In this document: positions 50,140-61,740 of the stretch, in pieces
Position numbering within the stretch: the first letter of the stretch is position 1
Layout: every line of letters starts with the position of its first letter
Program-made: the position numbers and the translations under genes
NCBI GenBank assembly: GCA_027557655.1
Contig: CP064915.1
Span: forward strand, 1 to 64,000
Direction: 5' to 3'
Source: Candidatus Kinetoplastibacterium crithidii
Lineage (GTDB): Bacteria > Pseudomonadota > Gammaproteobacteria > Burkholderiales > Burkholderiaceae_B
Length of the DNA stretch: 64,000 nucleotides
The notes under the pieces: model-generated
Told to the model about the DNA's origin: nothing
Databases searched by the model: none
What the model saw: only the letters and a program-made list of their open reading frames with translations

Positions 50140-50523
50140 ATGAAGTATATAGAAAAATTTTCTATTGAAGAAATAGTTTTATTCCAATTGTTTTTTGCAT
50201 TTTTTGTTGCTGTAAGTTTTTTTCTTAAAAGTGCTAATCTTGGTTTTTCGTCTATGCTTGGCGGACTGAGCTGTGTTATACCAAGTTTATTCTTTATGCT
50301 TTATTGTAACATTGTAAATAATTTTTTTTATATTTATTCTGATTATTTGTTTTTGCTTGGTCTTTTTATAAAAATGTTTTTCTCTGTTTTTTTGGTATGT
50401 ATGTTTTCATATCTATTTTGTGATTGTTTAGTATGGTATGCTTACATTTTTAGTTTGTGGTGTGTTTCTAAAAGTTTTGTAGTGCAGATACTTTGTAAGT
50501 ATTTGTATAGTTTATTAATTTAA
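50140..50523 (+). CDS. atpI: ATP synthase subunit I-like membrane protein
   Basis: A 127-residue, strongly hydrophobic protein with about four membrane segments (LFQLFFAFFVAVSFFL, FSSMLGGLSCVIPSLFFMLY, FLLGLFIKMFFSVFLVCMFS and a last one near 100-120). AtpI assists c-ring assembly. It is recognised mainly by size, hydrophobicity and place before atpB. The Cys and Phe content is unusually high, fitting AT-driven drift. A 12-bp inverted repeat flanks its upstream region. Confidence 0.75.
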   Translation: MKYIEKFSIEEIVLFQLFFAFFVAVSFFLKSANLGFSSMLGGLSCVIPSLFFMLYCNIVNNFFYIYSDYLFLLGLFIKMFFSVFLVCMFSYLFCDCLVWYAYIFSLWCVSKSFVVQILCKYLYSLLI

Positions 50524-50574
50524 TTTTATCTTTTTAATAAGATTAATTATTTATAGAAATAATAAGGTTAGAAT

Positions 50575-51456
50575 ATGCTATCTGAAGGTGATATATCTCC
50601 ACAATCTTTATATATTCAACATCATTTAGTTCATATGAATAGTATTGGGGAACCGCAGGGTTCTATAGTACAGTTTAATGTAATTAATTTTGATTCATTG
50701 TTCTGGTCTATTTTTATGGGTTTATTGGTAGTTGGTTTGTTGCTAGTGGTTGCAAAAAGAGCAACTTCTGGTGTTCCAGGTAGATTACAAGCTTTTGTTG
50801 AAATTATTTTAGATATGGTTGATGAGCAAGCGGTTTCTATTCTGCCAGATGAAAGAAGTAGGGCCTTTGTATCTCCGTTGGCTATGACTGTATTTCTTTG
50901 GGTTTTGATTATGAACTCTTTAGATTTTCTACCTGTCGATTTGATTTCAAGGATTTTTAATCTGATGGGTCTTGGTCTAAGTGAAAAAGATTTGTTTTAT
51001 TATCATAGAATATTACCTACAGCAGATATAAATATTCCCATAGGGATGTCAATGGGTGTTATTTTGCTTGTCATATATTATAGTATTAGATTAAAGAGTT
51101 TAAGTGGCTTTATTAAAAGTATGTTTACCTCACCATTTCATGCGAGTGGTTTGGGTCTATTGTTTTTAGCTCCGGCAAACTTTTCATTAAATGTGATCGA
51201 ATATCTCGCAAAGACAGTTTCTCTTGGAATGAGATTGTTTGGTAATATGTTTGCTGGGGAATTAATTTTTATGTTAATAGCTTTGTTAGGTGGTTCTTGG
51301 ACTGGCTTAAATTTCATGAGTTGTTCTTTAGGTTTCGCTCATATATTAGCAGGTTCTTTATGGGCTATTTTTCACATACTCATAGTTGTTCTGCAGGCTT
51401 TTATTTTTATGATGTTGACGCTTGTTTATATAGGTCAAGCGTATGAAAATCATTAA
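50575..51456 (+). CDS. atpB: ATP synthase F0 subunit a
   Basis: Proton-channel subunit. The 293-residue protein has several membrane helices and the essential Arg in the signature [19 protein letters not shown], with the partner region in [20 protein letters not shown] near the end. The N-terminus [15 protein letters not shown] matches beta-proteobacterial subunit a. It is second in atpIBEFHAGDC. Confidence 0.97.
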   Translation: MLSEGDISPQSLYIQHHLVHMNSIGEPQGSIVQFNVINFDSLFWSIFMGLLVVGLLLVVAKRATSGVPGRLQAFVEIILDMVDEQAVSILPDERSRAFVSPLAMTVFLWVLIMNSLDFLPVDLISRIFNLMGLGLSEKDLFYYHRILPTADINIPIGMSMGVILLVIYYSIRLKSLSGFIKSMFTSPFHASGLGLLFLAPANFSLNVIEYLAKTVSLGMRLFGNMFAGELIFMLIALLGGSWTGLNFMSCSLGFAHILAGSLWAIFHILIVVLQAFIFMMLTLVYIGQAYENH

Positions 51457-51513
51457 TAATGGGTTTGTTGCGTCGTTTTTATTTTTTATGAGTTTATTTT
51501 TTTTGTATATTAA

Positions 51514-51765
<252 letters not shown>

Positions 51766-51840
51766 GTTTTAATTAAAAATTTTCCATTGCTAGTATTTTT
51801 GTTTAGCTATTTTATGTATTGTTTTTGGAGATGAGATAAC

Positions 51841-52311
51841 GTGAATTTAAATGCGACGATTTTTTTCCAAATGGTTGTGTTTTTTATTTTTGGTTGGGTG
51901 ACAATGCGTTTTGTTTGGCCTCATCTTATTAGTGCTGTTGATGAACGACGTCAAAAGATAGCAGATGGATTATTAGCTGCTGAAAAAGGTGTTAATAGTC
52001 TTTCCGCAATTAATGAGAAGGTTAAGCAAATATCTGATGAAGCAAAAAAAGAGGCTCAAACTCGTATTTCTAACGCTGAGAAGCAGGTCGCTAGAATATT
52101 AGAACAAGCTCGTAATGATGCTGAGTTAGAAAGAGCTAGGATTTTGTCTCAGGCACAAAATGATGTTGAGACTGTTTTGTGTCATGCTAAAGATGAATTA
52201 AGGAAGGATATTGCTCTTCTTTCTATAAAAGGGGTTGAGCAGATTCTGATGCGAGAAGTTAATATTGCAGAGCATAAAGAAATACTAGATAATCTTGAGG
52301 CTCGGCTTTAA
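51841..52311 (+). CDS. atpF: ATP synthase F0 subunit b
   Basis: Peripheral stalk subunit. The 156-residue protein has one N-terminal membrane helix (about 6-25, IFFQMVVFFIFGWVTMRFVW) and a long charged coiled coil. The start is GTG at 51841, with GGAG (51829-51832) upstream and no nearby in-frame ATG. Length equals E. coli subunit b (156). Confidence 0.96.
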   Translation: MNLNATIFFQMVVFFIFGWVTMRFVWPHLISAVDERRQKIADGLLAAEKGVNSLSAINEKVKQISDEAKKEAQTRISNAEKQVARILEQARNDAELERARILSQAQNDVETVLCHAKDELRKDIALLSIKGVEQILMREVNIAEHKEILDNLEARL

Positions 52312-52325
52312 ATTTTAGGTTTTTT

Positions 52326-52865
52326 ATGGCAGATTTTTCAATAACAGCAAAATCCTATGCTGAAGCACTTTTTGTCATAGCGCAAAACGACAATTCGTTA
52401 GAAGATTGGCTTGGTTTCCTTGAAGATATTTCTTCATTAATGTCCAATGATTATTTTTTTCTATTTATAGATCATCCTAATTTTGAAAAATCTATAAAAC
52501 TTGATTTGTTTTTGGAGCTATTGTCACTAGAAAAAACAACGAAAAAAAGTGCTTTTATTAAAGTTCTTTTAGAAAGGAAAAGATTTGTTATTGTTCCTCA
52601 GATTCTATGCTTTTTGAAAGAGCTGAAAGACAAACATGAAGGGGTAGCATTAGCAAAAATTTTTACTGCTTTTCAAGTTTCTGATGAGCAAATTAATAAT
52701 ATGATTTCAATTTTTGAGGCAAAATTTAATTTAAAGTTAAGGCCTCAGGTTTTAATAGATAAATCTTTGATAGGTGGCGTGAAAGTTGTCGTTGGAGACA
52801 GGATTTTAGACGCATCTATAAAAAATAAGCTAGATGAGCTAAAAAATGTACTTTTAGCTATATAA
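52326..52865 (+). CDS. atpH: ATP synthase F1 subunit delta
   Basis: Connects the peripheral stalk to F1. The 179-residue protein begins with the family-type [17 protein letters not shown] and ends with the conserved [29 protein letters not shown]. It sits between atpF (14-base gap) and atpA, as in all F-type operons of this group. Confidence 0.96.
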   Translation: MADFSITAKSYAEALFVIAQNDNSLEDWLGFLEDISSLMSNDYFFLFIDHPNFEKSIKLDLFLELLSLEKTTKKSAFIKVLLERKRFVIVPQILCFLKELKDKHEGVALAKIFTAFQVSDEQINNMISIFEAKFNLKLRPQVLIDKSLIGGVKVVVGDRILDASIKNKLDELKNVLLAI

Positions 52866-52896
52866 AATAAATATTGATATATTCCAGGAGTTATTT

Positions 52897-54438
52897 ATGC
52901 AGCTCAACCCCTCAGAAATTAGTGAGTTTATTAAAAACAAAATAGAGGGCATGGATGCTTCTATCAGCATCCGTACAAGTGGTACAGTAGTTTCCGTAAC
53001 AGATGGCATAGCACGTGTTTATGGGTTGTCTGATGTTATGCAAGGTGAAATGATTGAATTTTCTAATAATATAGTTGGGTTAGCTCTTAATCTTGAAAGT
53101 GATTCTGTCGGTGCCGTAATTCTTGGTGATTATACCAAAATATCTGAAGGTGATCAGGTTAGAACTACAGGTCGTATCCTAGAAGTTCCAGTTGGTCCTG
53201 AACTGAAAGGAAGAGTAGTTAATGCATTGGGCGAGCCAATTGATGGTAAAGGACCCATAAATGCGTCTGAGACAGATGTGATAGAAAAAGTAGCTCCTGG
53301 TGTTATTGATAGATATACTGTTTCTCAACCTATGCAAACAGGTATCAAGTCTATAGATTCTATGGTTCCAATAGGTAGAGGACAGCGGGAACTGATTATT
53401 GGAGATAGACAAACAGGCAAAACAAGTGTTGCAATCGATGCAATTATAAATCAAAAAGATAAAAATGTTACCTGTGTTTATGTAGCAATTGGCCAGAAAG
53501 CATCTTCTATTAATAATGTGGTTCGAAAACTTGAGGAATACGGAGCATTAGAATATACAATTATAGTTGTTGCAACAGCATCAGATTCGGCTGCTATGCA
53601 GTATATAGCTCCTTATGCAGGTTGCACTATGGGGGAATATTTTAGAGATAGAGGCGAGGACTCTTTAATAGTTTATGATGATCTGACTAAACAGGCATGG
53701 GCTTATAGACAGATATCCCTTCTTTTAAGGCGACCTCCTGGCAGAGAAGCCTATCCTGGTGATGTTTTTTATCTGCATTCTAGATTGCTAGAAAGGGCTT
53801 CTAGAGTTAGGCCTGAGTATGTAGAAAAATTTACTAATGGTGTTGTAAAAGGTAAGACAGGTTCGTTGACAGCATTGCCTATAATTGAAACTCAGGCTGG
53901 TGATGTATCTGCTTTTGTTCCAACTAATGTTATTTCTATTACAGATGGTCAAATATTTTTAGAAACTGATTTGTTTAATTCTGGTGTAAGGCCTGCTATT
54001 AATGCTGGTATATCAGTTTCTAGAGTAGGTGGAGCAGCACAAACTAAGGTAATAAAGAAATTATCAGGTGGTATTAGAACTGATTTAGCGCAGTATAGAG
54101 AGCTAGCAGCTTTCTCCCAATTTTCTTCTGATCTTGATGAGGCTACTCGTAGACAATTGGAAAGAGGAAAAAGAGTTGTAGAAATATTGAAACAACAACA
54201 ATATCAACCTTTTTCAATATGGGAACAGTCTGTTTCGCTATTTTGTGTAACTAAAGGTTTTCTAGATGATGTAGATGTAAATAGAGTTTTAACTTTTGAA
54301 AAATTATTGAAGGATTTTTTAAAAACTAACTTTGCTGACCTTATTAATCAAATAGAAAAATCTAGTGAATTGTCTAAGAATGATGAAGATGTTTTGACTG
54401 AGGCTATTAAAGAGTTCAAGCAAAATACTGTTTTTTAG
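52897..54438 (+). CDS. atpA: ATP synthase F1 subunit alpha
   Basis: Regulatory nucleotide-binding subunit of F1. The 513-residue protein has Walker A GDRQTGKT (169-176), [20 protein letters not shown] (Walker B region) and [18 protein letters not shown] (arginine-finger region). Length equals E. coli AtpA. A ribosome-binding site CAGGAG lies about 7 bases upstream of the ATG. Confidence 0.98.
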   Translation: MQLNPSEISEFIKNKIEGMDASISIRTSGTVVSVTDGIARVYGLSDVMQGEMIEFSNNIVGLALNLESDSVGAVILGDYTKISEGDQVRTTGRILEVPVGPELKGRVVNALGEPIDGKGPINASETDVIEKVAPGVIDRYTVSQPMQTGIKSIDSMVPIGRGQRELIIGDRQTGKTSVAIDAIINQKDKNVTCVYVAIGQKASSINNVVRKLEEYGALEYTIIVVATASDSAAMQYIAPYAGCTMGEYFRDRGEDSLIVYDDLTKQAWAYRQISLLLRRPPGREAYPGDVFYLHSRLLERASRVRPEYVEKFTNGVVKGKTGSLTALPIIETQAGDVSAFVPTNVISITDGQIFLETDLFNSGVRPAINAGISVSRVGGAAQTKVIKKLSGGIRTDLAQYRELAAFSQFSSDLDEATRRQLERGKRVVEILKQQQYQPFSIWEQSVSLFCVTKGFLDDVDVNRVLTFEKLLKDFLKTNFADLINQIEKSSELSKNDEDVLTEAIKEFKQNTVF

Positions 54439-54491
54439 CTATAAGAATTTTTTCTTGTAATTTAGTTTATATTTTAGATTGGAAGTTTTTA

Positions 54492-55391
54492 ATGCCTGGA
54501 ATTAAGGAAATTCGCACTAAGATTAAAAGTGTGCAAAATACTCGTAAGATTACTAGGGCTATGGAAATGGTAGCCGCATCTAAGATGAGAAAAGCTCAAG
54601 ATAGGATGCTTATATTTAGGCCATATGCGAGTAAATTATGTAGAATTGCTGCTCATTTGATGCAGGCTAACCCAGAATATTCTCATCCATTTTTGTTAAA
54701 TAGGGATGTTTCCTCTGTTGGTTTAATTTTGATTTCTACTGATAAGGGCTTGTGTGGTGGTTTAAATACAAATGTAGGTCGTTTAGTTTTATCAAAGATT
54801 AAAGAATTTAATCAGAAAAATATTGATATATACGCAACAGCTTTTGGTCAGAAAGGTCTTAATTTGTTGACTCGTATCGGAGTTAATCTTTTATCTCAAG
54901 AGGTGCAACTTGGAGATACGCCTGATTTAAATAGGTTATTGGGAGCTATTAAGGTACAAATTAGCGCTTATATGGAAGGTAAAATTGATACTTTGTATGT
55001 AGCAACTACTAAATTTGTAAATACTATGAGACAAGTTCCTGTATTTCTGAAACTATTGCCTCTAACTAATGATTTAAAAGATCCGTATGAGTTAGATTCG
55101 TCATTATATAACAACCAAAATAATAGCATTTATAATTGGGATTATATTTATGAGCCAGATATAAAGACCGTAATAGATGAGCTTTTAAATCGATATGTAG
55201 AGGGATTGATTTATAGAGCTGTTGTAGAGAATATGGCATCTGAACAATCTGCTAGAATGGTAGCTATGAAGTCTGCATCTGATAATGGTAAAAGAGTTAT
55301 AGATGACTTACAGACTATCTATAATAAAACAAGACAAGCGGCTATTACTAAAGAAATATCCGAAATTGTCGGTGGTGCGTCTGCTGTCTAA
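54492..55391 (+). CDS. atpG: ATP synthase F1 subunit gamma
   Basis: Central rotor shaft. The 299-residue protein shows the conserved N-terminal helix ([30 protein letters not shown]), DKGLCGGLN and the C-terminal helix [18 protein letters not shown] followed by [19 protein letters not shown]. Length is slightly above E. coli (287). Confidence 0.97.
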   Translation: MPGIKEIRTKIKSVQNTRKITRAMEMVAASKMRKAQDRMLIFRPYASKLCRIAAHLMQANPEYSHPFLLNRDVSSVGLILISTDKGLCGGLNTNVGRLVLSKIKEFNQKNIDIYATAFGQKGLNLLTRIGVNLLSQEVQLGDTPDLNRLLGAIKVQISAYMEGKIDTLYVATTKFVNTMRQVPVFLKLLPLTNDLKDPYELDSSLYNNQNNSIYNWDYIYEPDIKTVIDELLNRYVEGLIYRAVVENMASEQSARMVAMKSASDNGKRVIDDLQTIYNKTRQAAITKEISEIVGGASAV

Positions 55392-55411
55392 TGTATAAAT
55401 GTTAAAATTAA

Positions 55412-56836
<1,425 letters not shown>

Positions 56837-56851
56837 TTATGAGTTCATATT

Positions 56852-57283
56852 ATGGCTAAATTAATGTATGTTGATATAGTTAGTGTTACAGAATCAATGT
56901 ATGCCGGTCAGGCAAGCTTTGTTCTTTTGCCTGCTAATTCTGGCTCTATCGGAATATTGCCTGGTCATACACCACTAATTTCATTAGTTCGTCCAGGGGT
57001 TATCAAAATTGTTGATGAACATGGTAAAGAGCATAATATATTTGTTGCCGGAGGTATATTAGAAATTCAGCCTAATGAAATTACTGTATTGACTGATACG
57101 GCTATTAGGGCAAGCAACTTAGATGAAGCCAGAGCTACAGAAGCAAGGAAGAGAGCAGAAGAAACTTTGCGAAATGCTAAAAATAAATCAGATATTGCTG
57201 TTGTTGAAGCAGAGCTTAATGTTTTAGTTGCACAAACTCGTGCTGCTCGTATGTATGGTAGTAATAATTCTAACAAATATTGA
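56852..57283 (+). CDS. atpC: ATP synthase F1 subunit epsilon
   Basis: Rotor-foot subunit that can inhibit ATP hydrolysis. The 143-residue protein has the N-terminal beta sandwich ([57 protein letters not shown]) and a complete C-terminal helix pair. It is last in the atp operon; hemE starts 47 bases later with no clear terminator between. Confidence 0.96.
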   Translation: MAKLMYVDIVSVTESMYAGQASFVLLPANSGSIGILPGHTPLISLVRPGVIKIVDEHGKEHNIFVAGGILEIQPNEITVLTDTAIRASNLDEARATEARKRAEETLRNAKNKSDIAVVEAELNVLVAQTRAARMYGSNNSNKY

Positions 57284-57329
57284 TTATAACATCTGTTCGT
57301 TAATTTGTTAATAATTCTTAAGGTATTAG

Positions 57330-58397
57330 ATGATTTTGAAAAATGATTTCTTTTTACGCTCTTTACTGAGAAAATCTGTCCCTTATACTCCAGTTTGGTT
57401 TATGCGACAAGCTGGTAGATATTTGCCTGAGTACAGGAAAGTTCGTAAGCAAGTTGGTTCTTTTATGAATTTAGTGACGAATCCAGAGTTTGCTTGTGAA
57501 GTGACATTACAGCCTCTAGAGCGTTATCCACTAGATGCTGCTATACTATTTTCAGATATTTTAACTATACCTCATGCTATGGGTTTAGGTTTAAATTTTG
57601 TAGAGAATCATGGACCGATATTTTCTCATCCGATTAACAATGAAGAAGATATCATAAAATTGACAGTCCCTGATCTTAATGATTTAAATTATGTTTTTGA
57701 TACAATAAATTTAGTTAATAAAGAATTAGATGGTAAAGTTCCTCTTATAGGTTTTTCTGGTAGTCCTTGGACTCTTGCTTGCTATATGGTTGAGGGTCAG
57801 AGTAGTAAAGAATATAAGACTATAAAAACTATGTTATATTCTAGACCGGACCTATTACATAAAATATTAGAAGTAAATACAGAGTCTATAATTCAATATT
57901 TAAATAGACAGATAGAGGCAGGTGTTCAGGCTATCATGTTATTTGATAGTTGGGGTGGGATATTATCTGATGAAGCTTTTAAAGTATTTTCATTAGATTA
58001 TAATAAAAGAATTTTTTCAAAAATAAAAAAACAATATAATGGTAATATAATTCCAATTATTCATTTTACAAAAGGTGGAGCTGTTTGGATTAAAGAGATA
58101 TCTAGTAGTGGTTGTGATGCTATTGGTGTTGATTGGACTATAAATTTACAGGAAGCTAGGGCTAAATCACAGGATAAGGTTGCTATACAGGGTAATATGG
58201 ATCCTATGGTTCTGTTGGGTAGTCATAAGTTTATTATTTCTGAGGCAAGAAGAGTAATAGACTCTTTTGGAATTATTGGTAAATCTGCAGGTCATATATT
58301 TAATCTTGGTCATGGTATGAATAAAGATACGCCACATGAATTAGTATTAGATCTTGTTAATGAAATACATTCTTACAGCAGACAATATCATGTTTAA
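57330..58397 (+). CDS. hemE: Uroporphyrinogen decarboxylase
   Basis: Decarboxylates uroporphyrinogen III to coproporphyrinogen III in heme synthesis. The 355-residue TIM barrel has PVWFMRQAGRYLPEYRKVR (Arg26, Arg30), AAILFSDILTIPHAMGL (catalytic Asp), GFSGSPWTLACYM, FDSWGGIL and FNLGHGMNKDTP. Its place after atpC and before priA is conserved in Bordetella-like genomes. Trypanosomatids depend on symbiont heme genes, which would explain retention if the host guess is right. Confidence 0.97.
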   Translation: MILKNDFFLRSLLRKSVPYTPVWFMRQAGRYLPEYRKVRKQVGSFMNLVTNPEFACEVTLQPLERYPLDAAILFSDILTIPHAMGLGLNFVENHGPIFSHPINNEEDIIKLTVPDLNDLNYVFDTINLVNKELDGKVPLIGFSGSPWTLACYMVEGQSSKEYKTIKTMLYSRPDLLHKILEVNTESIIQYLNRQIEAGVQAIMLFDSWGGILSDEAFKVFSLDYNKRIFSKIKKQYNGNIIPIIHFTKGGAVWIKEISSSGCDAIGVDWTINLQEARAKSQDKVAIQGNMDPMVLLGSHKFIISEARRVIDSFGIIGKSAGHIFNLGHGMNKDTPHELVLDLVNEIHSYSRQYHV

Positions 58398-58651
58398 TAG
58401 TTATAAGTATTTTGGAATTTATCCACAGATTGTTTTGCTTTATATTGCTTCTTTTTGAAATATAGCTTTATATAAAAATATATAACACTATGTTTTTCAA
58501 TAGTTTTTTTAGAGTTATGTTTTTTGTATTATATATTTCCACATGGTCAACATATTTTCCACAAAGTTATTAACATATTTGTTAACATTGATTGTAATAA
58601 TATAGGTTTGATCTTAAATAGAGATTTCTATAATAAAAATTAATTATATCT
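58398..58651 (+). promoter_or_regulatory. hemE-priA intergenic region with DnaA-box-like sites
   Basis: 254 AT-rich bases. It contains one exact DnaA box, TTATCCACA (58419-58427), and two one-mismatch-class copies, ATTTCCACA (58535-58543) and TTTTCCACA (58555-58563), all on the same strand. An AT-rich stretch with TTATTAACA and GTTAACA follows. Function is not shown: it could be a DnaA titration or regulatory site for priA. Confidence 0.45.
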
Positions 58652-60733
58652 ATGCAAAATAGTCAAGACTCTGATATTGGTAGTTATTTTTGGTTGAAAG
58701 TAGCTATTAGAGCTCCTATGGGTGGTGTTTTTGAATATAAAAGTAAGGAAAAAATACTATTAGGGTCAAGAGTGATTGTTCCATTTGGAAAGAGAACTGT
58801 AATAGGCATAGTATGTAGTTATTTATCAAAACCATCTTTTGAACTATCACAAATGAAGATGGTAATAGAAGTATTAGATGATTTACCTCCATTTAGTAGC
58901 GATTGGTTAAGGTTAATAAAATTTACTTCAGAATATTATCAAAGATCTTTAGGTGATGTTATCTATTCTGTCATTCCTGCTCCATTGAGAAATATTTCTG
59001 CTTACCAAGGTAAAAAAAAGGTTAAGTTAAGTCCTGTTGTTAGAGCTAACTTAAAAACTACGAAGTATAATGTTTGTTCAAAAGAGTCTACATATGATTT
59101 GAATAATCAGCAGCAAGAAGCTATAAATAAAATTATTTCATTAGATAATTTCAGGACTGTTGTATTGCATGGTGTAACTGGTTCAGGTAAAACAGAAGTA
59201 TATCTTAATAGCGCAAAATCATTTCTTAATACTGAGAAACAAATTCTATTTCTTGTTCCAGAGATAAATCTTACTCCACAATTAGAAAATTCAGTAAGAT
59301 CATATTTTAATAATTTAATTAAACAAGAAGAAATAGTTGTTATTCATAGCGGTTTATCTATTCAGGAAAGAGTCAAATCATGGTCTAAGATACAAAAATC
59401 ACAAGCAAGAGTAGTTTTAGGAACGCGTATGGCTATATTTACTCCTATGAATAAGCTTGGATTAATAGTTATAGATGAAGAACACGATATATCATATAAA
59501 CAGCAAAATGGATTAAAATATTCAGCTAGAGATATTGCTATATGGAGAGCTAAGGATTTAAATATTCCAATAATTTTAGGTTCTGCTACGCCTTCTTTAG
59601 AAACATGGAACCATGTTAAGAATAATCATTATTTACTAATATCACTAGACAAAAGAGTAAAAAATATAAAAATGCCTGTTATAAGGTTAGTTGACACTAA
59701 GAGCATATCATGTTCTAGTATTCTAACGGACGAGCTTATAGAAGCTATAAAAGTAAGAATGAGCAAAAAAGAACAATCTTTAATATTTATTAATAGAAGA
59801 GGTTATGCTCCAGTTTTCTATTGTTATGCCTGTAATTGGATTAGCAATTGTCCTAGATGTAGTGTGTATACTGTTATACATAGTTATTCCAATAACAATT
59901 ATAAACTACATTGTCATCATTGCGGTTATCATACCCATATTCCTAATATTTGTCCTAGTTGTGGAAATCAAGACTTAAAAACCATAGGTTTCGGTACTCA
60001 GAAAATTGTAGAAACTCTTTTTTCAATTTTCCCAGAAGCTAGGATTGTTAGAATAGATTCTGACACAACAAAAAATAAGGGTAGTGCCAATTTATTATTA
60101 TCAGCTGTTCATGGAGGGGAAGTAGATATTTTAGTAGGTACACAAATGGTTACAAAAGGCCATGATTTTTCTATGGTTAGTCTTGTTGGTGTTATTAATT
60201 CTGATTCGATGCTATTTTCACAGGATTTTAGATCGCCAGAACGTTTATTCTCGCAGTTAATGCAGGTTTCAGGAAGGGCAGGTCGTCATATTGATGGTTC
60301 TGAAGTTATTATACAAACATCTTTTACAGATCATATAGTATATCAGTCATTAATTAAACATGATTACGTCGGTTTTGCCGATGTTCTTTTAGAGGAAAGA
60401 AAGAAAACTTTATTGCCACCATATGTTTTTCAAGCTCTGTTAACTGCTGAATCTAAAAAAATTGATATTTCAATGAGTTTTTTAGAAAAAATCAATTTTT
60501 CCATTAAGAATGATATTCTTCAACAATTTAAAAAAAGAAATCAAATTATTTGTTATGAGCCATTGCCAGCAAGAATTGTTAAGCTTTCTAATGTAGAGAG
60601 AGCTCAATTATTAATAGAAAGTAGCAGTAGATCTACCTTATTAAGTTTTTTAAGATTATTAATATCTAATATTTCTGTTAATAAAATCAGTAAAATTAGA
60701 TGGTCTTTAGAAGTTGATCCTTTAGAAATCTAG
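58652..60733 (+). CDS. priA: Primosomal protein N' (replication restart helicase)
   Basis: Reloads the replisome at stalled forks. The 693-residue protein has an N-terminal DNA-binding part (about 10-115), Walker A GVTGSGKT (174-181), DEEH (275-278), eight zinc cysteines (391, 394, 400, 403, 421, 424, 434, 437) and helicase motifs V-VI (GTQMVTKGHDFSMVSLVGVI, QLMQVSGRAGR). It is slightly shorter than E. coli PriA (732). Its stop shares a CTAG palindrome with the convergent NAD(P)HX dehydratase gene. Confidence 0.97.
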   Translation: MQNSQDSDIGSYFWLKVAIRAPMGGVFEYKSKEKILLGSRVIVPFGKRTVIGIVCSYLSKPSFELSQMKMVIEVLDDLPPFSSDWLRLIKFTSEYYQRSLGDVIYSVIPAPLRNISAYQGKKKVKLSPVVRANLKTTKYNVCSKESTYDLNNQQQEAINKIISLDNFRTVVLHGVTGSGKTEVYLNSAKSFLNTEKQILFLVPEINLTPQLENSVRSYFNNLIKQEEIVVIHSGLSIQERVKSWSKIQKSQARVVLGTRMAIFTPMNKLGLIVIDEEHDISYKQQNGLKYSARDIAIWRAKDLNIPIILGSATPSLETWNHVKNNHYLLISLDKRVKNIKMPVIRLVDTKSISCSSILTDELIEAIKVRMSKKEQSLIFINRRGYAPVFYCYACNWISNCPRCSVYTVIHSYSNNNYKLHCHHCGYHTHIPNICPSCGNQDLKTIGFGTQKIVETLFSIFPEARIVRIDSDTTKNKGSANLLLSAVHGGEVDILVGTQMVTKGHDFSMVSLVGVINSDSMLFSQDFRSPERLFSQLMQVSGRAGRHIDGSEVIIQTSFTDHIVYQSLIKHDYVGFADVLLEERKKTLLPPYVFQALLTAESKKIDISMSFLEKINFSIKNDILQQFKKRNQIICYEPLPARIVKLSNVERAQLLIESSSRSTLLSFLRLLISNISVNKISKIRWSLEVDPLEI

Positions 60734-61611
60734 TTTTTATAAATATATTGATTAAGTATTTCGCGTGCTGCTTCAGCAAGTTCGCTAGCTGTCATTCCGA
60801 TAGGTCCTTTATTTATAGTAGCTAAATATTCTGCAGCTTTACCATGTAACCATACAGCTCCAGAAATTGCTTGCTGTATATCATCAGTTTGTCCTAAAAA
60901 ACTTCCTATCATTCCTGCTAAGACATCACCTGTCCCAGCAGATGCCAATCCTGGATTACCACTAGTGTTAATTAATATATTTCCATTTGGACTAGATATA
61001 ATTGTTTCAAATCCTTTTAATACAGTCCATGATTTATATATTTCACTAATTCTTCTAGCTGATTTTATCCTATTTATTTGGATTTCTTTCGTAGTACATT
61101 TTAATAATCTAGCTGCTTCACTAGGATGAGGTGTCATAATTATAGTATTAGAAGAATTTTTGAATATTTTGTTTTGTTTAGCAATAATATTAATGGCATC
61201 TGCATCTATAACAATAATTTTATTTTTTATACAATATAGAGCTTTATGAAGAATAATATTGGAAATATTATTTTGCCCCATACCACATCCTATAATCCAT
61301 ATATCAATTTTTGTTAAAAAATATTTTAGTATCTGACTAGCAGTTTGTAGCATAAGTTCTGGTTGAATTAAATCAACAGTTATAGGTATGTTTTCTTGAG
61401 TAAAACCTATTAAAACTTTGCCTGACCCTATTTTTATAGCTGTTCGTGCAGCTAATAATACTGATCCTTCCATTCCACGGTTTCCTCCTATTATTGATAT
61501 AGTTCCAAAATCTCCTTTATGGCTATTTTTTTCTCTTTTTTTTAAAATGCTTTGTAGATTTTTAGGTTCTACATATTTAATAATTATTTCTTTAGAGGAA
61601 ATATTATTCAT
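60730..61611 (-). CDS. nnrD: ADP/ATP-dependent (S)-NAD(P)H-hydrate dehydratase
   Basis: Repairs hydrated NAD(P)H. The 293-residue protein is the YjeF C-terminal (ribokinase-like) domain: GDFGTISIIGGNRGMEGSVL, AARTAIKIGSGKVLIGF, MTPHPSEAARLL and the catalytic GNPGLASAGTGDVLAGMIGS. The epimerase (YjeF N-terminal) domain of the usual fusion is absent, either lost or encoded elsewhere. It overlaps priA by 4 bases at the 3' ends. Confidence 0.92.
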   Translation of the reverse strand: MNNISSKEIIIKYVEPKNLQSILKKREKNSHKGDFGTISIIGGNRGMEGSVLLAARTAIKIGSGKVLIGFTQENIPITVDLIQPELMLQTASQILKYFLTKIDIWIIGCGMGQNNISNIILHKALYCIKNKIIVIDADAINIIAKQNKIFKNSSNTIIMTPHPSEAARLLKCTTKEIQINRIKSARRISEIYKSWTVLKGFETIISSPNGNILINTSGNPGLASAGTGDVLAGMIGSFLGQTDDIQQAISGAVWLHGKAAEYLATINKGPIGMTASELAEAAREILNQYIYKN

Positions 61612-61616
61612 AATAG

Positions 61617-61625
61617 TGATAAAAT
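61617..61625 (+). promoter_or_regulatory. Promoter candidate for tRNA-Arg
   Basis: TGATAAAAT resembles an extended -10 (TGnTATAAT, one mismatch) and ends 18 bases before the tRNA. No good -35 was seen. Confidence 0.3.
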
Positions 61626-61643
61626 ATAAATAATTTTAAAAAG

Positions 61644-61718
61644 GCATCCGTAGTTCAAAGGATAGAATGAGGGCCTCCGAAGCTCTTGATACAGGTTCAA
61701 TTCCTGTCGGATGCGCCA
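61644..61718 (+). tRNA. tRNA-Arg (CCG)
   Basis: Acceptor GCATCCG pairs perfectly with CGGATGC. The D arm is TAGTTCAAAGGATAGAAT, the anticodon stem AGGGC/GCTCT (one G-U pair) holds loop CTCCGAA with anticodon CCG, and the T arm is ACAGGTTCAATTCCTGT. Discriminator G and an encoded CCA follow. Its Arg codon CGG is rare in this AT-rich sequence. Confidence 0.94.
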
Positions 61719-61740
61719 TATTGCTTAGAATATAGTTAAT

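Noticed and set aside
50064..50140. parS centromere site
   Set aside because: Only the half-sites TTTCAC and GTGAAA are present and they are 53 bases apart; parS is a compact 16-bp palindrome.
58398..58651. Replication origin between hemE and priA
   Set aside because: Despite DnaA-box-like sites, the plus strand looks T-rich on both sides, with no visible switch in strand bias; kept only as a DnaA-site finding.
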